The notes under the pieces are model-generated. The model made no database searches and was not told where the DNA came from. It worked only from the letters and a program-made list of their open reading frames with translations. Positions 11,100 to 23,806 of a stretch of 64,000 nt of DNA are shown here, in pieces. The translations under genes and the position numbers were made by a program. The number at the start of each line of letters is the position of its first letter. Position 1 is the stretch's first letter. The DNA is from Ptiloglossa arizonensis (taxonomy: Eukaryota; Arthropoda; Insecta; Hymenoptera; Colletidae): the NCBI RefSeq assembly GCF_051014685.1, contig NC_135060.1:8804001-8868000 (forward strand), written 5' to 3'.

Positions 11100-12245
11100 C
11101 GCGATGATTTTTCGTGGGGTTACAGGGATCACGTAACGATTCTTTTTTTTACCATCGTTCGACTCCTACAAGTGTTATACACGATTTTTTTTATCGTTAG
11201 TTTGTCAGTTTAGTTCCAAATCAATTTCTTGATCGATAATTCATCGTTTAAGACACAAAGAAACGCGCGAAAGGAAATATTTGAACTTGCGTTCGTTCTC
11301 TGGAACATTGATTACCAAAGAAGACTTGGTAACAACAATTTCACCGACTCATTGTTCGACATTGCCACAATTTACTCGCTCGATCGCAATGATTTTTCAT
11401 GGAGTTGCAGGGATCATGTAACGATTCTTTTTTTACCATCGTTCGACTCCTACAAGTGTTATACACGACTGTTTTTATCGTTAGTTTGTCAGTTTAGTTC
11501 CAAATCAATTTCTTGATGGATAATTCATCGTTTAAGATGCAAAGAAACGCGCGAAAGGAAATATTTGAACTTGCATTCGTTCTCTGGAGAATTGATTCCC
11601 AAAGAAGACTTCTTCTTGGAGAAATTTACGTGTCTGGTTTGCGTTCTATAATAATATATTAGTATTATAAGATTGTAAAGCGTATATACGTATTATAAAG
11701 TTATAAACTCGAGTTTCGGACACTCGAGATATTTTTCACCCAAAGTCCTCTTCTTACAATCAAACGAAAGAACGTTTCAAAGCAAGGCTGGTTATCGATA
11801 ACTCACCGTTTAAAATACAAAGAAACAAGCGAAAGAAAATTTTGAACTCACCTTCGTTCTCTGGAGAATTGATTTCCAAAGAAGACTTCCTCTTGGAGAA
11901 ATTTACGTGTCTGCTTTGTATTCTATAATAATATACTAGTATTATAAAATTATAAACTCGAGTTTCGTACACTCGAGATATGCGCGAAAGAAAAATTTTG
12001 AACTTGAGTTCGTTCTCTGGAGAATTGATTCCCAAAGAAGACTTCTTCTTGAAGAAATTTACGTATCTGCTTCGCGTTCTATAATAATATACTATTGGTA
12101 TATTAAGATTAGTATTATAAGATGATGACGCATATATACGTATTATAAAATTATAAACTCGAGTTTCGTACACTCGAGACACTTTCCACCCAAAGTCCTC
12201 TTCTTGCGATGAAACGAAAGAACGTTTCAAGGCAAGGCTGGTTAA
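11100..12245. repeat. Complex tandem array, four related units
   Basis: A long unit starting atgatttttc-tgg-gtt-cagggatca repeats at about 11104 and 11389 (spacing 285). Its second half (cgttctctggagaattgatt, caaagaagacttcttcttgg, agaaatttacgt and a cluster of ataataatatact) recurs near 11585, 11861 and 12017. Each late unit carries the palindromic phrase ctcgagtttcgtacactcgag, which can fold as a hairpin. The phrase aaagcaaggctggtta closes two of the units (about 11777 and 12227). The minus frame 11760-12230 is a repeat artefact. Confidence 0.88.
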
Positions 12246-13977
12246 CGTCGTTTCTGGTACGATTTACACTTGCAAAATTGGTCTTGAACGAACAATAGCG
12301 TTAGACGCGACTACGGTCGCATAAATCGGAAAATGATTTGTGTCTAAATATAGTTCGAGTGTTGTTCTCGTCTCGATCGAAACAATTTCACCGACTCATT
12401 GTTCGACGTTCCCACAATTTACTCGCACGGTCGCGAAACCACCGTGGCAAAAGGTGCAAATTAAACGGCGATTAGCCAGCGAAACTGTGACGGCGAGAGT
12501 GCACGCACAGTTTAACGGTAAAGTGATTATTATAAAGACGTTCGTGGTAAGTTTACGAGTCTCGTCCTTACACGGGGATACCATTACGCGGCTACCACCG
12601 ATAGTGCTCGTTACATTCTGCCCTTCTGGCGTAACTAGTTATCGTCGGCCGTGCCAACCATTTTTCGAACATTAAATAACACCCCGTGGTGAATAGATTG
12701 CGCCACTATTGCTGTTGCTCGATAGCTACGGATGGAAGGGAATCGATACAGAAAAGTGAAAGCGTTCCATTGCACCCGAATAACCGCGGTACCTTCCAAC
12801 AATAATTCACTTACCGATCGAGATGTACCAAGTGTCTTTATTAACGATAACAGCAACGTGACGATCTCGTTAACTTCATTGCTCATCCTTTACGAATCAT
12901 TTTCATCGATATAGAATCACACTTAGAGCGCGATTTGCTTGGAAACAGTGTGTATATCGTACTTGAGGATATTGACTATATTGAAGAAATTTTAATTTTC
13001 CTTCGCGGAGAATGATTATCCATTCCGATTTACTTCGGAGTATATTCGAAATAAATGACAGAATTTTTCGTTGCTTTATTTTTTCATCGTCTTAAATTTC
13101 TACACTTTGTCTTTTCATTGGATATATCAAAGTTTCAGTATTTTGTATTTTCGTGTCTATAAGGGAGGGAATCGATGTAGAATTCTTTTCGCTTTCGTTT
13201 GATTTTTCGTCCCACGTAATCGTGTTTCGTTGTAAATTACAAATTGTTGATAGAATTCGTAGATCGATCCTCGTTTCGCGATATTCCGCTATTGTTGACT
13301 CCAACTCATCGACTCGACGATCGACGTTTCACGGTATCGTGTACGATAACCTCGACGGTGGATTTCGTAACTCTTATCGAAACTTTGGTCGAATTTATAT
13401 CGTTGGATAATTGCACACGGACGGTACGACGGTTTTAAATCACTCTCGTTGATAAATCGTTGTCCCGGGTTCGTTTTTCGCATATCACGGGAAAACGCGG
13501 GGTCAATTAGCGGTAATTTCATGATCGAAATGATCGAAACGTTACGACCCTTTACGCGGCAGTTACGATAAGCAGAGCCGTAAATACGATTCACTACGCC
13601 ACGGCACAATATGATGTTTTGGCACGCCTCGTTTAATGCTCGCGCGTTATGGCGTTTCGACAAGGCGAAATTACTGCCGCTTTATGCAAACGCCGGCCTC
13701 GCATGGTAGCGCGGTTCATCCTGGCGTGCAAGAACATTATTATTTATATTCACCGTCATTTTGTTCTACGTAAAGGGGTTATTACGTCACGGTGCAATTT
13801 ATTACGGTTCAATGGGTACGGGTGTACCGTGAAAATGATAAAAAGGAGCAGCCGATCAATTTATCGTCGAAAAGGAACGATAATTTCGAATGGGAATCGA
13901 AAGTGCTACGGAAACCGAGAGTGCTACGAAAATCGAGAAAAATGTATACCAGATTGTTCGATAACTTATGTCGTTTC
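12246..13977. other. Non-coding stretch; contains a diverged copy of array sequence
   Basis: At about 12378-12436 the phrase gaaacaatttcaccgactca, ttgttcgac and cccacaatttactcgc repeats the stretch at 11333-11392 inside the array, so array material reaches past its apparent edge. The rest holds overlapping short frames on both strands (12340-12914, 13092-13663) with no recognisable domain. Confidence 0.45.
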
Positions 13978-14125
13978 TTCCATTGTAGAAAAATACTACG
14001 ACAGTTCGACTTTGAACAACTGTAAATGTACAAACGAGTCGATCGATCTGTATGAAACTTCACACGTGTTCGTTAAACGTTGCCACCATATTTAGTGAAA
14101 TAAAACGCAGAATTTAATAGCTTCA
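13978..14125 (-). mobile_element. Mariner-like 5'-end fragment, copy 3 (reverse)
   Basis: Read on the minus strand it gives gaagctatta, then gaacacgtgtgaagtttcat, acagatcgatcgactcgttt, gtacatttacagttgttcaa, agtcgaactgtcgtagtatt and tttctacaatggaagaaacg, matching the order in the copies at 10563 and 48053. The ATGGAA near the inner edge may be the old transposase start, but a TAA follows after three more codons. The plus frames at 13649-14095 are its antisense shadow. Confidence 0.75.
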
Positions 14126-16363
14126 TTATGGTGAATTCGCATCAGGAAATAACCAGGTGAATTCAAATTATGAACAGCGGTTTCGAAATAAAAAATTTAT
14201 CGAGCCACCTGTTACCTACAATGACAACAATAATAATCGTGGAATTGAATCGAAAGAATCGATAAGAGAGCTGACGGAATAATTGCAGATCGAGAAAGAC
14301 AGGTGAACAATTAATATCTCCTACTCAATTACACACGATAACGTGTTTGCGGACCTTCCATGTAAAATGCACGGATGTATGCACGTATACCCGCGTATGC
14401 AATCGCTTCGGGTGTACCGCGCGTAATAGATAATTCAAGAAATGCACCAGGGATCTTACACACGGTGATCATTATTCCTGTCGACTTAAATGTTATTCAT
14501 GGACGTGGTTTTATCTCCGGTGTGCAACGTTTTACCGCGAAAGATACTAATAATCAATGGTTCGCGCTATTAAATGCACATAATAATTCGATACGTTAAA
14601 TTGTTGCTCGGTATTGCGTATCCACGAGGAGATTACTGTTCACCTCGGTGCTTTACCAGTTTAAAGCTAATTGACTTGACGTTTCTTATCGCGTTAGAAA
14701 AGTGCATCGCTTACGGACGCGCGCTCGGCGAGCTCGTTCAAGTAAATAAGAATTTACCATTCAACGAATCATCACACGATACGTTCGATCGAACGATAAA
14801 CGAAAGTCGATGGCCGCGAATGGCGCGATTCTTTTCCTCGACGATTCTCGCGTTCGGTTCCACCGTTTGCCTCCCATTTGGTCAACGAGCTACGTTACCC
14901 GTGTAAACAAGTTCGCTTACCAGGAAACGCATAAATAAGATCGTCTTTATGATTTCTGGTTATCGATAACAGAGTTCCGTTTGATGAATCGTCCGTGGAC
15001 CTAAATTACCACCGATACCCGGCGCAAAGTCAACAGTACACGGTGCGTGTCGGTTATGTAAATCAGGAAATTGAACCAGGGGGGTTCATTAGCCATGCGT
15101 GTAACGCTAATTTTTGTAATCGGCATAATTCCTCATTGGTGCATACCCTTGATGCGAGCAGCATCAATTAAACACATGTACGATGCTTGATAGACGCGTA
15201 ATTAGTAGATACCGGGTCGCTTATCCAGTTCCTGTTTCTTGGTACTCGATGCTAAATTATGAACAGGCGAATTCACCGGCACGCTATCGCGGCCGCGATA
15301 CCTCCGTGCACGAAAGTCCTCGGTAATTTCACGACTGAGAAATATTTGGAATACGTACCTTCGTGAATACGAAACGAGCGACGACGTCCACTAGATTATA
15401 ACATCGTGAACGCGTACAGATACACGGAAATGAGTCGCATGTCGCTACGAGTAATAAACGAAAGCTCTTGATACTCGTTTATTATTTCGTAGATTACGCA
15501 ATGCGTTCGAGCATAAACGTTAATTTATGCGCGCGGTGCGTAATATTCGTCGATATATTATCAGCGGATCGTACCCAAGGAATTGATACCTTTTGAAAAA
15601 GTGATTATTTTCAAAGAAACTCTACTGTATTTCAATTACGCGAGACGCGTTTCAAGATCGGTGGGATATTTTATTCTAATTTGCTTCCGAAGTTCGAAGA
15701 AGCTGTTCATTCCTTTGGAGTAATCAACTCTTCGTTGAGAATTCAAACTTTTGAGGAAATAAATGACACGATCGCTGTTCAATTCGATTCTGATACTTAC
15801 AATTGTCTGGAATACTGTTCAAGTTTAACGTAGAAGTTACAACGATCAATGTACAAGGAGATCAATCGCGTATTAGAATATTTAAAGTCGCGAAGTAGCA
15901 GTAAAAACCGATGCTGCTGAATTCTCGCTATATCTTCTCGTCCCTATACTTTCGTGTAATTCGTAGGACCACCTACATCCGGTGAGCCGATTAGCATCGT
16001 GCAATAAGTCACAGAATCCTTTGGCTGCAAGCTATGTGCGTTCCTACATTATCGGCTCATTTGATTCACACTGTCCGTAATTTTGGCCTTCGCGAAAGAA
16101 TAATGGCAGAATCCGCAGACTTTCACCCGAGGCAGCCGACGATCGTGCTTGCAGGACCAAGGAGTTCAACTTCGTGGATGCACCTGCCAAATTCACGTGA
16201 CGTTCACTCCGAACCGATCGCTTCAATCGCGAGATTATTTTCTTCGGATCAGAGCGAACAATTTTCTGTACCAACGTGCAATTTTAACTCGGATCAATGG
16301 CGCAATAGCGACAATTTTTTTAGATACGAACGTGTTTGTATCAAAGATGCAATACACTCTTTT
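14126..16363. other. Non-coding; possible conserved element 15000-15290
   Basis: No gene recognised. From about 15000 to 15290 the sequence has few simple repeats and several homeodomain-type cores (cgtaattagtag, catcaattaaac, gctaatttttg), the texture of an insect conserved non-coding element. Overlapping frames on both strands at 16034-16394 show no motif. Only the absence of recognisable genes is firm. Confidence 0.25.
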
Positions 16364-16364
16364 T

Positions 16365-16640
16365 AAACGAATTAAATATACTCTTCTCTGTTGAAAAATT
16401 ACGTTTATTCGATCTTCGTTGAAATATCGTCAAACGCGAGAAACGTATTCGCGAAACGAATACAAAAAAAATGTACACTTCTCTGTTAAAAAATTACGTT
16501 TATTCGATCTTCGTTGAAATATCGTCAAACGCGATAAACGAATACAGAGAAAATATACTCCTCTCTGTTAAAAAATTACATTTATTCGATCTTCGTCGAA
16601 ATATCAAACGCGATAAACGTTGTTTGAAACCGTTTGGAGA
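16365..16640. repeat. Three-copy tandem array, ~97/83-bp units
   Basis: Each unit contains ctctgttaaaaaattacgtt, tattcgatcttcgttgaaat and atcgtcaaacgcgataaac, with anchors near 16384, 16481 and 16563. The third unit runs into gttgtttgaaaccgtttgga, which reappears inside the inverted-end element at 18014-18236. The small frames across it are not genes. Confidence 0.87.
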
Positions 16641-17042
16641 AGTACGAATAGGATAAAACGACCAACGCCGTGAAAGTTATTAAATTTTACCGAATCTTTA
16701 GATCGGTATGCAAATATAGGTTTCAGAAGGTAGCCATTTGCTACAAAGAAAATGCCAGGTTTCGACGTTCGTAATTGGTGCGCTCAATTAACCATACAAG
16801 ATTACTCTGTCCAGATAACGGTGCAACGCTATATTTTCCTTCTCGCGTTGGAAATTAATTCGCCCGGCCGTTGGAAATTTTATTTATTAAATTGTGTCCG
16901 CTAATAACCGAGCTAATTGAGCCATTAACTCGCGATACGGTGACAATATAAATTCATCGGTCTTATCTCTTGCTTTCTAATCATTCTTTCGAGAAGATTT
17001 CTCGCGCACTTGGTGCGAATTTTTTCAGAAATTTCTATCTCT
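16641..17042. promoter_or_regulatory. Candidate conserved non-coding element (16720-16975)
   Basis: This low-repeat stretch has many homeodomain-type cores: cgtaattggtg, ctcaattaacc, ggaaattaattc and gctaattgagcc. It lacks open frames of note. Such clusters are typical of developmental enhancers in insects, but the call rests on motif density alone and the motif is short enough to recur by chance. Confidence 0.2.
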
Positions 17043-17112
17043 ATATTCGACGAATTTCTACGTTTACATTCGACGAATTTCTACGTCTACATTCGACGAA
17101 TGTTCACGAAAC
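17043..17112. repeat. 23-bp tandem repeat, three copies
   Basis: The unit attcgacgaatttctacgt plus ttac/ctac repeats every 23 bp, and the last copy degrades to attcgacgaatgttcac. It lies in a 66-codon plus frame that shows no other feature. Confidence 0.85.
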
Positions 17113-18013
17113 ATTCAACGAGGATAGACACACGCAAACTCTAAATTCTCTACATACGAAACAAGAATAACGACTTCCGAATGTTTCTCCTTGTCGCGCC
17201 ATTTCTCTACGTATCCATTTGATACCCATAAAAATATGAACGGTGTAAGTAGTATCTTTTCTAATATAAAAAAAAGTAAGCACTCGGTACGCTCTAACGC
17301 TTGTCCAACCAATGCCACGAGACTTCGATTAGCTTCGCGATTACTCGATCACGATTTCAAATTAGTCCCAAGAATAAGTTCAAGATACATTTCGAGTTCC
17401 AATTTGCTTCCGTTCCACGAGAAACGATCGGTCGAAGCATCGAGCTCGTTGTATTTTTGGTGACGATACCGATTTTTCTTTCACTTCAAGGACAATACGT
17501 AAGATATTGCCCAACGACGTTTCACGCGACAGCGTTCGATTTCTCTTCGTAATCTCTGTCCGCTTCGCGCGGACAGACGAATGGAAAGGGCCGACGATTT
17601 ATTCGACGTTTCGAACGGTGTTAAGGCGTTGGCGATTCAGATTTAGGACCGGCCAAAATCCTGATAAATTTCCATGGGGGGAGATCCTCGAGTCCGCTTA
17701 TTAAAGTTTTATAAGTTACACTTTATAAAGTTTCGGTGTCGATATGCTAATTAAAAGAAGCGGGAAACGGGCCCGGGATATTTTTCACTTTTACGAACTT
17801 CTTCGAAGGAATTCCTTTGCTCGTAAAATTGCATAATGTAGCGTCTCCAAGCAAGCGTTCGCGCACGTGTAAGGGATTCACGGTAACGCGTCTTTACGCG
17901 TACGAAGACTATAAATATCGGGGGCATTTCCTTTGACCATAAGACGAGGGGTTTCCCTTGCAACGAACAGAGTTTCGCGACCGCGCGAAATTCGTCAGTT
18001 TTCCTACTTGATA
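17113..18013. other. Non-coding stretch, nothing recognised
   Basis: Short overlapping frames on both strands (17115-17704 and minus 17751-18023) show no motif. The part 17540-17950 is GC-richer. There is no repeat structure until the inverted-end element at 18014. Confidence 0.45.
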
Positions 18014-18236
18014 GGTTGTTCAATAAGTTTCGTCGTTCGATAAAATTTATTGAACAGTACTGTTCGATGTAGTATTGTTCGATAAGTTTTATCGAACGAC
18101 AAACGCGACAAACGTTGTTTGAAACCGTTTGAAGAAGTACGAATGTTGACTTTGACTTTGAGTGTTGAATTTAACTTTCAACGTCGTGAAAGTTATTAAA
18201 TTTTTATCAAACGACAAAACTTATCGAAGAACTTGA
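18014..18236. mobile_element. 223-bp element with mariner-like inverted ends
   Basis: The left end ggttgttcaataagtttcgt (continuing cgttcgata) pairs with the right end, whose reverse complement reads tcaagttcttcgataagttt (continuing tgtcgttt). TA flanks both sides (18012-18013 and 18237-18238). The left end matches the terminus of the mariner-like fragments at 10563 and 48053, so this looks like a miniature derivative of that family. Internally, cgttcgataa and its complement recur near 18045-18105, which suggests a rearranged or nested terminus. Bases about 18112-18206 repeat sequence at 16606-16695. There is no coding capacity. Confidence 0.72.
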
Positions 18237-18238
18237 TA

Positions 18239-21200
18239 GTTTACTTTTAAATCACCGCCATAAGACACACAAACAACGCGAAGATTGCGGTTAATTACCA
18301 CGTGGAAATCTTTCGTCGTCTTTTTCTACGGTTTATCATCGTCTCGAATTTTCTACCCGTATTAGCACAGTAAATTATACGAAGAGTAACTCGCAATGTG
18401 CGAAACATCCTCCGAGAAAAACAATCGCGGACTCCGTGTAGTTAATTTTCTTTTTTTATTTTTCTTTAAGCCGTGACATCTTCGAGCTTCAACAGTTGCA
18501 ACGTGTACTTGCGTCGCGACGTTCTGCAAGTTCTCCCATGGACTGACACGAATTTGCCTCAATTAGACTAACGAACCTCCGTTGTTCGTCTGTTCGATGC
18601 TCGAGTTTGGTATTTTTGGAAGAACGCTCGAGAATCGATGACAAATCGTGGTTCGTTAACAACGCGGTTCTCGAATCGACTACGATGTCGCGTGATTTTC
18701 GGAACTTTTGTTTTTCTTCTTTTTTGTTTTCCGTTTCGAATTCGTGAACTGGTTCGTTCAGTTTCTAGCAATTTCGTGTTATCGATACGACTAAAAAGTG
18801 TTCTCTTGAAACGAGGACGCCGCGGAACGGAGAATATAAATTGACATTTAACGCGACACGAGGAAAATCGTAGTCGAATAGCGTCTACGCTTGTACGTAG
18901 AAATATTTTCAAAGTATCTCCGAACGGACGCGACGTTTCGCGCATAATTTTCCGCCAAGTCGTAGCATCGAATGAGAATAAGTGCAGCGACACGTACCGG
19001 GCTACGCACACGTAAAAGGAGTCCCGTTTCCCAGACGATGTTTAGATTCCGCTGTACTTGACACTAACAATATCTGGCGCGCGCACGCACGCGATAGCGG
19101 CACGCTTATTTCTGGTGTTTCTATGGACTCGAAAATATCCGTGTTCCGAGAAACCAGCCGGCCAAGAATGTCATATATTCTACCCCGAACTGAACACCGT
19201 AACGAAAGGCAATCAATAAGGAACAGGGTGGGGCAAATAATCAAATTAGAGGATCGTACAAGTTTTGGGCGGCGTTCACGAAAGGGACGTCTCTCGGATG
19301 ATGGTTAAGGTCGTATGTCAGATTACTAATTGAACGAATCAATTGTTTCGATCCTATCTTCGGGGCCGATCGTCCGTTCGAAAGCTTTTAGCCCGGTGTA
19401 ATAGCACTGCCCGGCCGATTGACGAACGTTTATTAGATAAACGGGGCTTCGACGGTGACGCCTTAGGCGCCATCTCGTTTCTCGGACCGGTGAAATTCAT
19501 ACGGGCGTATTTATTCGTTGACAATTACGATCGCGGCTCTGGGAGCTTTATGGTCGTTAAATATACTTTACGGTGCGAGCAAGTGCGAAAATACAGACCC
19601 GCGAATGATTTACTGCGATTCGCGAATTCGTTCGAACAAAGCTGACGTGTCCGCTCGTCCGGGTTATACACGGTGTTCTGAACAATTGGGTCGGGTTGTA
19701 TCTTCGATACGGTTGAAAATAAAAAGAGAGTCATCGGGTGAGATTAAACGGTATTAAACGCTCCATATTCTTCAGTTTTTATCGAGTACACTATCGCAAG
19801 GTGAACTCTTATGGGATTACTTTTCGGTTCACCAGATGCTGTTCCATTCTGTGTAATATTAACGTTTGTTGGTTCGAAGGATATTTCAATTTTGAGCGTG
19901 TACTGCTAAACGTGGACGAGAATACAAATCTTCATAAATTTATTGTTCACCTTAAAGTTGTTCCGTACGATAAAAGGGTGTAAGGAAGTATGACACAAAG
20001 GCGTTTGTTTTCATTTATTGCGATAGTTTTAATTATAGAATAGTAATACACACGGTTTGTAAATTTTGTGGGTTACAAATTTTGCATAATTTTCAACGAA
20101 CTAATAGCAACTCCCGCGTGAAACCCGAATGCTGCGAGTTAGGGTCGAGGTTTGTATTTCCATTCGTCCACCGTCGCGATAAATCGTCTCGTGTTTATTC
20201 ACGTTCCCGGTACCACCAACGGATTAATTGTCGAGTGTTTCTCGAAAACGGTTCTGCTGGAGTATCGGAAAACAAGATCGGGTCGGAATTACTCCGACCA
20301 GACTGTGTTTCTGTCTGGCGCAACTTTGGCGAAAGTCTATGTTTATTTCTAGCCCCTAGTGCACGGAATTTCTTGGGAAGGTTAAAGTATATTCAAGAGT
20401 ATAAATTTGCAGAGCTGGTAAGCCAGATCGATGGCACTGAAAATAAATGCTCCATAATTCATTTAAATATGACTCTAATCTATGTACATTTCCATATACA
20501 AGTTAATTAAATGTTTATTTGCGTCGAGTAATCGCTCTCGATTTACGAATACAAATTTTATCTTCGAACCTTGCGCGCGAATTATTGAACAAGTAACATA
20601 GTGGGTCGTTTAATTACACGGAACGATTGCAGAGTACACGAAAGATTTTCGAGCAAATTATCGATCGTGTAACGCGTTTTATTAGTAGACTTACCGTTTC
20701 TTGTGCAATCCGTGTCTTCGTAAAACGCGTTCATTTGTATTTTTTTCTTTTTTTTCTTTCCTCTGGAAATCGTTCCACGGCTAACAAAAGATTTATAGCC
20801 GTTGTAGTGCTATGCATAATTTTGATTTATGCAATAACAGGTATAAATCTTGTACTATTTGTAAATTGACTTCCAGACAAGGTTTTATGGTAATGATAGC
20901 TGCACTACTATTTAAGTTTCCATGAAAGAAACAGATCAGTCGCGGAGACGTAAAAATATTCGCCAGTATTTTTCACGGTGAGGTAATTACGACAGGTATT
21001 TAACCACATCTAATAACGCGAACGTGTTTAATTGTATATATAGAAAAAGAGACTTGAATTCAGATGCTTTATAACCGATTAGATTTTTACGACGACAAGA
21101 AATATGGTTGAAAAGACCGCGATCAGATTAGCGGCAAATTAACGCTGGCGCCAGAATTCATTACAACTTATGACTCATTAATACGGCTACATTTCTCTGC

Positions 21201-21859
21201 CATAAACAGTGTATATATTTCTTCTGAAGCGTGACTGCGTTCTCCGTTCGACATTTCAGCTCTTACGACCCGATGCAGCCGATTGTTGGCCAATCTGTCT
21301 TCGTCGAAAATGGAATTACACTTAACGTGAACAATTTTTCGAAAATCTATCGACGACACTCTTCATTGTGCGTCAAAAAACAAAATTCACAAGGTGGAGA
21401 AACAACGTTATCGAAGCGACGATTATCGATACGGTTCGTAGAACGTGTGACACAATTCCTCGAGACGATACTTCCCCCCCTTTCATCTTGGATACCATAA
21501 ATCTTAACGATGACTCTCGGTCGCAATCGGTGCCCTGAGAAAGTATCCACGTTTGTTTGTCGAACAATGTGTCCGTTCGAGTTAGAACCGTTTAACAGAA
21601 TTTCGGTAGCGATAAGTGTCGTGTCAACACGGTTAACTCGTTGCTTTTTAACGCGTCGGCGTTAAAGGACGTCTGATTATATCGACGATATTTTACAATT
21701 ATACTGTATAATTGACGAAGCGATTCGAGAAAGGAAAGCGAAAACGTATCGGTATTGATTCTCGGTGTCTCGACGTTGCTTCTGTCAGTTCACGATGTTC
21801 CAACAAAGAGACCCTTCTTCGAGGTATCCTTTAACCAAATACGAGCCAACAAATCCTCC
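18239..21859. other. Non-coding stretch without recognisable gene or array
   Basis: About 3.6 kb in which the longest frames (minus 18568-19011, 147 codons; plus 20082-20510, 142 codons) carry no recognisable domain and overlap frames on other strands or registers. A C-run (ccccccc) lies near 21475. CpG-rich segments alternate with AT-rich ones. I see no tRNA-like B-box or transposon end. Confidence 0.5.
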
Positions 21860-22250
21860 CAAACGGCTTGGAATTAGTATAGTTATCGGTTCGGTTCGGG
21901 GATCAAATTGTGGGAAAATCCCACACCGAAGATGGCCCGTAAACGCGCGAACGAGAGACGATAAAGGTGGAAGCTGAACAGAGATGGACCTAACGCTCGA
22001 GATGCTTCATTTTGACGCCTGCACAGATTCCCTTTTATCTTAATTAAAGTTCCGTCGCTTTCTTTTGTAACGTTGTTCCGATATCGGTGTTCGAGCAATC
22101 CCCTTTCCCTCGTAGCTTCGATCGCTGACTCCGTCAAAGCGGTTCCCTAATGTCCTTAGGAAACGAAGTCGGCAAACAGGTTGGCATTAGTACAATTATC
22201 GGGGGTCTCTCTTCTAGGACCGAGCTGTGGGAACTGGCCATCGATAAACC
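21860..22250. repeat. Diverged direct duplication ~300 bp apart
   Basis: The stretch aacggcttggaattagtata, then gttatcgg and attgtgggaa near 21863-21915, has a diverged relative near 22170-22235: acaggttggcattagtacaa, ttatcggggg and gctgtgggaac. Similarity is clear for about 30 bp and patchy beyond. It could be an old tandem duplication or two remnants of one dispersed repeat. The 70-codon plus frame and 84-codon minus frame across it are not supported. Confidence 0.5.
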
Positions 22251-22424
22251 ACGCTGGCGAGTCGTCCCGGTGCCCTACAGTTTGTACAGTCAATTATTAT
22301 CTTAATGCACGTCGTCGCTAAAGCCATTGTCACTCTGGGCCCATGGACCGTGGAACGGAGCCGGTGCTTATGAAAAATCACAAATGACATTTACGGTGTG
22401 TCTCGTCGCGTGTAAATATTTGAC
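22251..22424. other. Short non-coding spacer
   Basis: Low-repeat segment containing gggcccatgg, immediately before the 130-bp array. No gene or motif was recognised. Confidence 0.35.
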
Positions 22425-23028
22425 GCGTTAACTTCCTTTTTAAGCGTCACTCGCCACGAAGTCGCGGTTCGAAGCAAGTTGTTGAAAGTTTGTATGGATT
22501 TGTTTTGGTAATGGTTATCTTTATCATTGAGTAATACGTTTTATTCTCGAATTGTCCAAATTTGATGAGTTAACTTCCTTTTTAAGCGTAGTTGTGGTTT
22601 GGAGCAAGTTGTCGAAGGTTTGTATGGATTTGTTTTGGTAATAGTTATCTTTATCATTTAGTAGTACGTTTTATTCTCGAGATGTCCTAATTTGATGAGT
22701 TAACTTCTTTCTTAAGTACAGTCACGGTTTGAAGTAAGTTGTCGACGGTTTGTATGGGTTTGTTTTGGTAATGGTTATCTTTATCATTGAGTGATACGTT
22801 TTAATTTCGAAATGTTCAAATTGGACGAGTTAACTTCTTTCTTTGGCGTAGTCACGGTTTGAAGTATGTTGTCGAAGGTTTGTATGGGTTTGTTTTGGTA
22901 ATAGTTATATTTATCATTGAGTAATACGTTTTATTCTCGAGATGTCCAAATTGGACGAGTTAACTTCTTTCTTAAGTACAGTCACGGTTCGAAGTAAGTT
23001 GTCGAAGGTTTGTATGGATTTACTGCAT
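22425..23028. repeat. Tandem array of ~130-bp units, 4.7 copies
   Basis: Each unit has gagttaacttc-tttctta, gtcacggtttgaag, aagttgtcgaaggtttgtat, ggatttgttttggtaatggt, tatctttatcattgagtaat and acgttttattctcgagatgt. The gttaactt anchors fall near 22428, 22569, 22699, 22829 and 22959, so spacing settles at 130 bp after a longer first unit. The array has lower CpG than its flanks. No open frame of note runs through it. Confidence 0.93.
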
Positions 23029-23756
23029 AATATGTTTCGATGTGCAAACTCGTAACGAAGAGTTTAAAGAAACACGCGATAATTATTGCGTTGTCCGGTT
23101 AGACGGAATATAAAAAGAATACACGTCGTAAATTCGTCGGTTTATTTTTCGCTTCTCGTTCGACGAAGACACGTGTTAACGATACGTCGCAAAATTTACC
23201 TGGATCCGTGTTCTTGGAAATCTAGAATGCGAGGAACGAGAACGTTCTAATTGGCGACAACAGTTATTATTTTTTGTCGTGAAGCCGGGTGAATGACGAG
23301 TTCTCTTTAAAGAATGCTTTCAACGGTTAACCGGTTATTTTGGGGCGAAAACTTACGTCAAAGCCAGTTCGTTCGTATTGTATGAACTATGTTCTATCGA
23401 CGTCAAACTGGTGTTCGTAATAATGGAACGAACATCGATCATTTCGGTTCACATTCTTTCAGATCTTACATTTACCAGTTTTCTATTTTATTTTTTCACA
23501 CCCGAGCCACCCTTCCTAATTAAAAAGTTACCAATTTTTCAAACGAAAACGATAAAAATGATTCTTCCCAAAATAATTCCATTTCTCTCCGCACTACGTA
23601 TCGTCGACCATCGCGCAAACTTTTCCTCCGAAAAGTTTCTCCGTGCGTCAATTAATTTTCAAGAGAACACCTGACAACGCAATATCGATGAGCGATTTCC
23701 CGAAACTTGATTCGCTGTATCGAAAAAAATTCTCAAAGCGTTCCTCACTTTCGACC
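23029..23756. other. Non-coding stretch, nothing recognised
   Basis: A 98-codon plus frame at 23378-23674 is phenylalanine/isoleucine-rich with no known motif. No repeat or transposon end was identified. Confidence 0.45.
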
Positions 23757-23806
23757 ACTCTACGAGTGTTCTCTACGAGTGTTCTCTACGAGTGTTCTCT
23801 ACCCAC
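23757..23806. repeat. 13-bp tandem repeat, ~3.5 copies
   Basis: The unit ctctacgagtgtt occurs three times without interruption and then partially (ctctac). The copies are identical, so the expansion is probably recent. Confidence 0.92.
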
